Shown here one piece after another: positions 60,615 through 64,000 of a stretch of DNA of 64,000 nucleotides. This stretch comes from Austropuccinia psidii (lineage: Eukaryota; Basidiomycota; Pucciniomycetes; Pucciniales; Sphaerophragmiaceae): NCBI GenBank assembly GCA_023105745.1, contig JALGQZ010000013.1, forward strand, positions 24,878,605-24,942,604. The letters are read 5' to 3'. Positions within the stretch are counted from its first letter, which is position 1, and each line of letters begins with the position of its first letter. Under the pieces are notes generated by a model. That model was given only the letters and a program-made list of their open reading frames with translations, had not been told where the DNA came from and searched no databases. Position numbers and translations under genes: made by a program.

Positions 60615-62152
60615 GTGGGGATCATGATGTGTTCAATGGTTCTCACTTATTTCTTCCAAGAGAACAATTGTGCACTCTGAATACTAGTGTCAAGAAATCC
60701 TTAAAGTTTCTTATTTTGTCTTCTGTCTCTGATATTTTTTATAGTATTCTCATTGATTCTGCTGCTACAAACTCTTTTATTGCAAAGAATTTTTTTCTCA
60801 AGTACTCATTGACTATGTCAGAGCTCTCTGAAAAGATTCCTCTTTTCATTCTGGATTCTAGTGAATCCCCTGCCTTGTTCATCACCCATTATACCAAGTG
60901 GGTAGTTGACTTTCCTTCCTTCCCAAGATTTGAATGGGACTTTTTTATCATAGATTCATACAAAGGAGAAGACCCAATATTGGGCTATGATTTTCTTTAC
61001 CATTTTAATCCCATTATTGATTGGAAAAATGGATTGATCACCTATTATTCTAGTCATAAGGGTTCTAGTGGTATTCTTCCTTCTGCTAGTATTTACTTTG
61101 CCACTGCTTTCAACAGTGTTGCTCTGGTTGGTTAACTTAAGAAACCTTCCCTTCCTTCTTCTGTCCATATCCCTTCCATCATTCCCTCTCAGTCATTACT
61201 TCCATTAAGAGATGAAGTCTTCAAAGAGATAAAAGATGTTGGAGAAGATATTGCTATATCTTCACTTCATCTCTTTCAAGGGGATGTGGACCTTCCTCCC
61301 TTGCTTTTTAATGCCTCCCTGAAGGAGCAGTGGGATGAGGAGGAAGAGCCAGAAGAAATTGAAACTGTGTTGAAGGTAGTCCCTCCTGCTTATCACCAAT
61401 ACTTGGATGTATTCTCCAAGGTGAAAGCAGAGAAGCTTCCTCCACACCGTGCCTGTGATCATCATATTGAATTGGAGGGTCTTCTACCTCCAGTTGGTGT
61501 TATCTACTCATTATCAAATCAAGAGTCAGAAACACTGCGGCCTACATTTCAGAGAATTTAGAGAAGGATTACATAAGGCCAAGCTTCTCTTCAACAGGAG
61601 CACCTTTCCTTTTTGTTAAGAAAAATGATGTAGGTATTTGTTTGTGTGTTAACTACCACAAAATCAATGCTGTCACTAGGAAGAACAGGTATCCTGTTCC
61701 TCCTATGAACCAGATACTTACCGTATTCAACGATTCCACTATCTTCTCCAAGATAGATCTGCGTGATGCATATAATCTACTGAGAATCAAAGAGGGGGAT
61801 GAGCACTTAACTTCCTTTAGAACCAAATATGGTAGTGATGAGTATTTGGTTATGCCATTTGGCCTTACCAATGCTCCAGCTTCTTTCCAAAATCTTGTGA
61901 ATGATATATTTGCGGATTTTCTGGATGTGTTTGTTGTATTTATTTAGATGATATTATGGTCTTCTCCAGGTCTGAGGAGGAACATGTCAAACATGTGGCC
62001 TCTGTCCTCCAAAGACTGAGGGACAATAATCGGTTTGCCAAAGCCTCCAAGTGTGTATTCCATGCCTCAAGTGTGGAATACTTGGGCTATGTTGTTTCAA
62101 ATGATGGCCTCAAGATGGATTCTTCCAAGGTTCAGAAAATCCTCAATTGGCC
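60608..62152 (+). pseudogene. Degenerate pol of D (protease and RT), cut by D2
   Basis: In the -1 frame: protease with LIDSAATNSFIAK (DSG changed to DSA) and ILGYDFL; one stop at 61133; linker KVVPPAYHQYLDVFSKVKAE; frameshift near 61560. RT follows, with PVPPMNQILTVFNDSTIFSK, KIDLRDAYNLLRIKEGDEHL and MPFGLTNAPASFQN. A second frameshift comes just before the catalytic YLDD (61941-61952), which itself is intact. The thumb ends at KILNWP (62152), where D2 inserts. RNase H, integrase and chromodomain are not in the window. Confidence 0.85.
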
Positions 62153-63621
62153 TGTCACAACCATGGCAATTCACCTCCTTGGATCCCCATATGGCATATC
62201 AAGCCACAGTTCATTTATGGCCAATTGGCCATATCCATCACCAGTGGCCAATATGGCCACGTCATCATCTTATGGACCTTTTATGGCCATTTGTGTTTTG
62301 GAGCCTTCATGGCCCTTTACCTCAATCCAGAACCCATAGCGGCAATTTATGCCCAAATGGGTATTTCTGGTCATTTCCCTCAAAACCAGGGGAAATGGCC
62401 CAAATGGCTGTTTTTGGCCATTTGGGCTCATAATGCGCATTTGCGCACTTTTTGCGCACTTTGCGCATTTGCGCATTTTTTTGCGCACTTTGCGCACTTT
62501 GACGCAAAGTGTCCAAAAGACACTTTCCCCACTTTTGGGCCAGTTTTTGGCCCAGAACCCAAAAGTGGCCAAAACCCCCAAAGGGTCCAGAAACACCTTC
62601 CAAGCTCTGAAGTCACCACAACCATCCTTTTCCCCTCTGCCTTTCCATCTCAAGACCTTTGGACGTAATCTTCTTGTCAATGATCCAATATGCCACAAAT
62701 GATGTTATACATCATTGTGCACCATTTTTCAGCAGCAATTCAATGGTGGCAATATCAAAGGGTCATTTCAACATTCCAACATCTCATCACGTCATCAAGG
62801 CACCCAATCATTCAGAGGAATCATCAAGGCTCAAGAGCAAGTGTTTCAGCGTCAAAGACCAATGACACCATCAAGAAGTCATTGGTTATTCTCACTCCCA
62901 GTATTCCTTCCAATGGAATACTTTCAATTCATTCTCAAAAGTGTATTCAAGAGGCGGTGCCAAAAGAAGTTGTCAAGTGTCAAAGCTCCACTCAATCCAT
63001 CTTGGCAGCCATATTCATTTCAATACAGTCTGGATCCACCAAGGACTGTATTTCATTTTCAAGCATGGGAAGTTCATTCAACCCAATTCAATTTCAATAT
63101 TAGCCAGCTGTATCAATTCCCAAAACAATCAATACAGCCTCAAGGATCAATACAGATCAGTTTTCAGCCTGAAGAACTCAAGCTCCCAACTTTTCACATA
63201 TACCGGCTACCCTTTCCACCCTGGGGGGTTTTTCCCCAGTTAATTAATATACTTTGATTTTATTTTATCTCTATTTTCTTTTCATTTTTAGTTAAGCAAA
63301 TACTGATATTATTAAGTCAGTCATTTAGCACATTTCTCTTTATCTTTCTTCGCCTGTCAATGGATATTTGGTGGTCATATCCTTACTAATTCCATTGTTC
63401 ATTTTTGGCAGGTTGAAACAGTGATTAAGGACTGACTTGGTTGGCTCTTTGGCCATTTGGCTTCCTTTTCCTCTTTGCATCTCATCTTGTACCTGCATAT
63501 CTTTTAGAGGAATTCATTCTTATTTCTTTTTATTCTTTATTTCTTTTGGAGTCTTCCAAGTGAGTTCCCTGATTGCTGAGTGCCAGGCCACTCTTGTATT
63601 TCCACTAGAGCCCCTGTGACA
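62153..63621 (+). repeat. 5' LTR of D2 with TGCGCA array
   Basis: It starts TGTCACAACCATGGC and ends CCCCTGTGACA, 1469 bp. Unlike B it holds seven TGCGCA palindromes within about 80 bp (62433-62505) and several long TTTGGCC/GGCCAAA palindromes. In B the same place reads TTTGCACA or has lost the motif. Confidence 0.88.
63195..63251 (+). promoter_or_regulatory. Promoter core and proposed RNA start of D2 LTR
   Basis: An ACATATACC TATA-like box (about 63197-63205), then a G-run/T-run/C-run (GGGGGGTTTTTCCCC), then AGTTAATTAATATA at 63238. In self-primed elements the RNA 5' end is the primer, which places the start of R at 63238. The three-part layout is kept in both B LTRs and, in modified form, in D. 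Confidence 0.55.
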
Positions 63622-63622
63622 T

Positions 63623-63636
63623 TATATTAATTAACT
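63623..63636 (+). other. Self-complementary primer-binding site of D2
   Basis: TATATTAATTAACT is the exact 14-nt reverse complement of AGTTAATTAATATA at 63238-63251 in the adjacent LTR. Confidence 0.78.
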
Positions 63637-64000
63637 CATAATTTCTTTTTCATTCTGTTCATTCTTTCTTTATAATTTCATTCACTCATTTCATTGAAAT
63701 TATGATTCTTTTATGCTTATGAACTTAATGATTCATCGTCATCTCTCAATTTTCTTTCATTCATTCTTCATTTGAAAATTGAAAGCTGACCCATTTTTAT
63801 TTTTGTTATTCTCTTTAAAATCTTTTTCAAATTATCAATTTTCATTTCATTCACAATTCAGGCGTCATCTTGGTTTTCTTTGATTTTCAAATTTTTTCAT
63901 CAAGATATTCAGACACGTTATTCACATCAAGATTCATAATTGATTCATTCTTCAAGAATTTTGGTTTTTAAAGAATAATTCACTTGATTTTGATTGATTG
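63637..64000 (+). other. Leader of D2, start of degenerate repeats
   Basis: Colinear with the B leader (32788-33150) and containing the beginning of the TTGATT-type repeats at the window edge. No gene; the gag start would fall a few hundred bases beyond the window. Confidence 0.65.

Larger units (their letters stand above)
56675..62152 (+). mobile_element. Gypsy element D (B-type coding region), interrupted by D2
   Basis: A 5' LTR, leader with degenerate repeats, nearly intact gag (59253-60614), -1 frameshift site and pol up to the RT thumb. At 62152 the sequence breaks (KILNWP) and a new B-type LTR begins. Gag and pol are colinear with B and clearly the same family. The 3' half, if present, lies beyond the window on the far side of D2. 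Confidence 0.85.
62153..64000 (+). mobile_element. Element D2, B-type gypsy, 5' end only (runs off the window)
   Basis: Full 5' LTR (62153-63621), self-complementary primer-binding site and the start of the repeat-rich leader, colinear with B 31313-33150. It is inserted in D RT after TGGCC (62148-62152), which should recur as target duplication after its 3' LTR outside the window. CpG-containing motifs are better kept than in B, hinting at a younger copy. Confidence 0.85.

Noticed and set aside
62430..62510. Regularly spaced short repeats that could suggest a CRISPR-like array
   Set aside because: The unit is a 6-bp palindrome with irregular 1-8 bp spacing in a eukaryotic LTR; there are no repeat-spacer units of CRISPR size.
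62270..62698. Overlapping long open frames on both strands near the D2 LTR start
   Set aside because: They come from palindromic, repeat-rich LTR sequence (TGCGCA and TTTGGCC motifs) lacking stops by composition, and no homologous frame exists in the B LTRs.

Overview
The window looks like a repeat-dominated chromosomal region of a fungus, most likely a rust (Pucciniales). The DNA is AT-rich. It holds one host gene with short spliceosomal introns, and most of the rest is Ty3/gypsy LTR retrotransposons with chromodomains. The gag and pol text resembles what I remember of the myrtle rust Austropuccinia psidii, but that is recollection and cannot be proved from the window.

Layout, left to right. 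(1) 1-4042: AT-rich DNA with a diverged minus-strand LTR (1160-3034). (2) 4043-20850: a degraded minus-strand gypsy element, 'F', split by a plus-strand element of the same family, 'E1' (7865-17740, both LTRs present). (3) 20851-21895: a broken minus-strand coding fragment of unknown identity. (4) 21896-23382: a minus-oriented solo LTR, 'C1', with a perfect 5-bp target duplication. (5) 23777-30272: the host gene, a URB1/Npa1 orthologue (60S ribosome biogenesis) in about eight coding exons. (6) 31313-52691: a large plus-strand gypsy element, 'B'. It was split by a second complete element, 'A' (33538-44077, target duplication AACAT on both sides), exactly after gag codon 5, and by a solo LTR, 'C2', in pol (about 46226-47726). 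(7) 52692-56674: AT-rich DNA with remnants of diverged LTRs. (8) 56675-62152: element 'D' (same coding family as B), cut in its reverse transcriptase by the start of another B-type element, 'D2' (62153 to the window end).

Two retrotransposon lineages are present. The A/E/F lineage has LTRs starting TGTGAGCC, a TGGGGGCC-type primer-binding region that could fit tRNA priming, a CCHC zinc knuckle, a retropepsin with DTG or DPG, and a C-terminal chromodomain remnant. The E/F gag also has a conserved 64-nt intron. The B/D/D2 lineage has LTRs running TGTCA...TGACA, a gag with a CCHC knuckle, a candidate -1 frameshift site (G GGA AAA) just before the gag stop, pol, and a canonical chromodomain. Its primer-binding site is complementary to a segment inside its own LTR, with a compensatory change between copies, which is the signature of Tf1/sushi-type self-priming.

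All pol genes carry stops, frameshifts or lost catalytic residues, so none looks autonomous in this window. D2 is the only one that may be intact, because its coding part lies outside. The URB1 gene is the only clearly functional gene. It has a more balanced base composition than its surroundings and sits between a solo LTR and a nested retroelement cluster.
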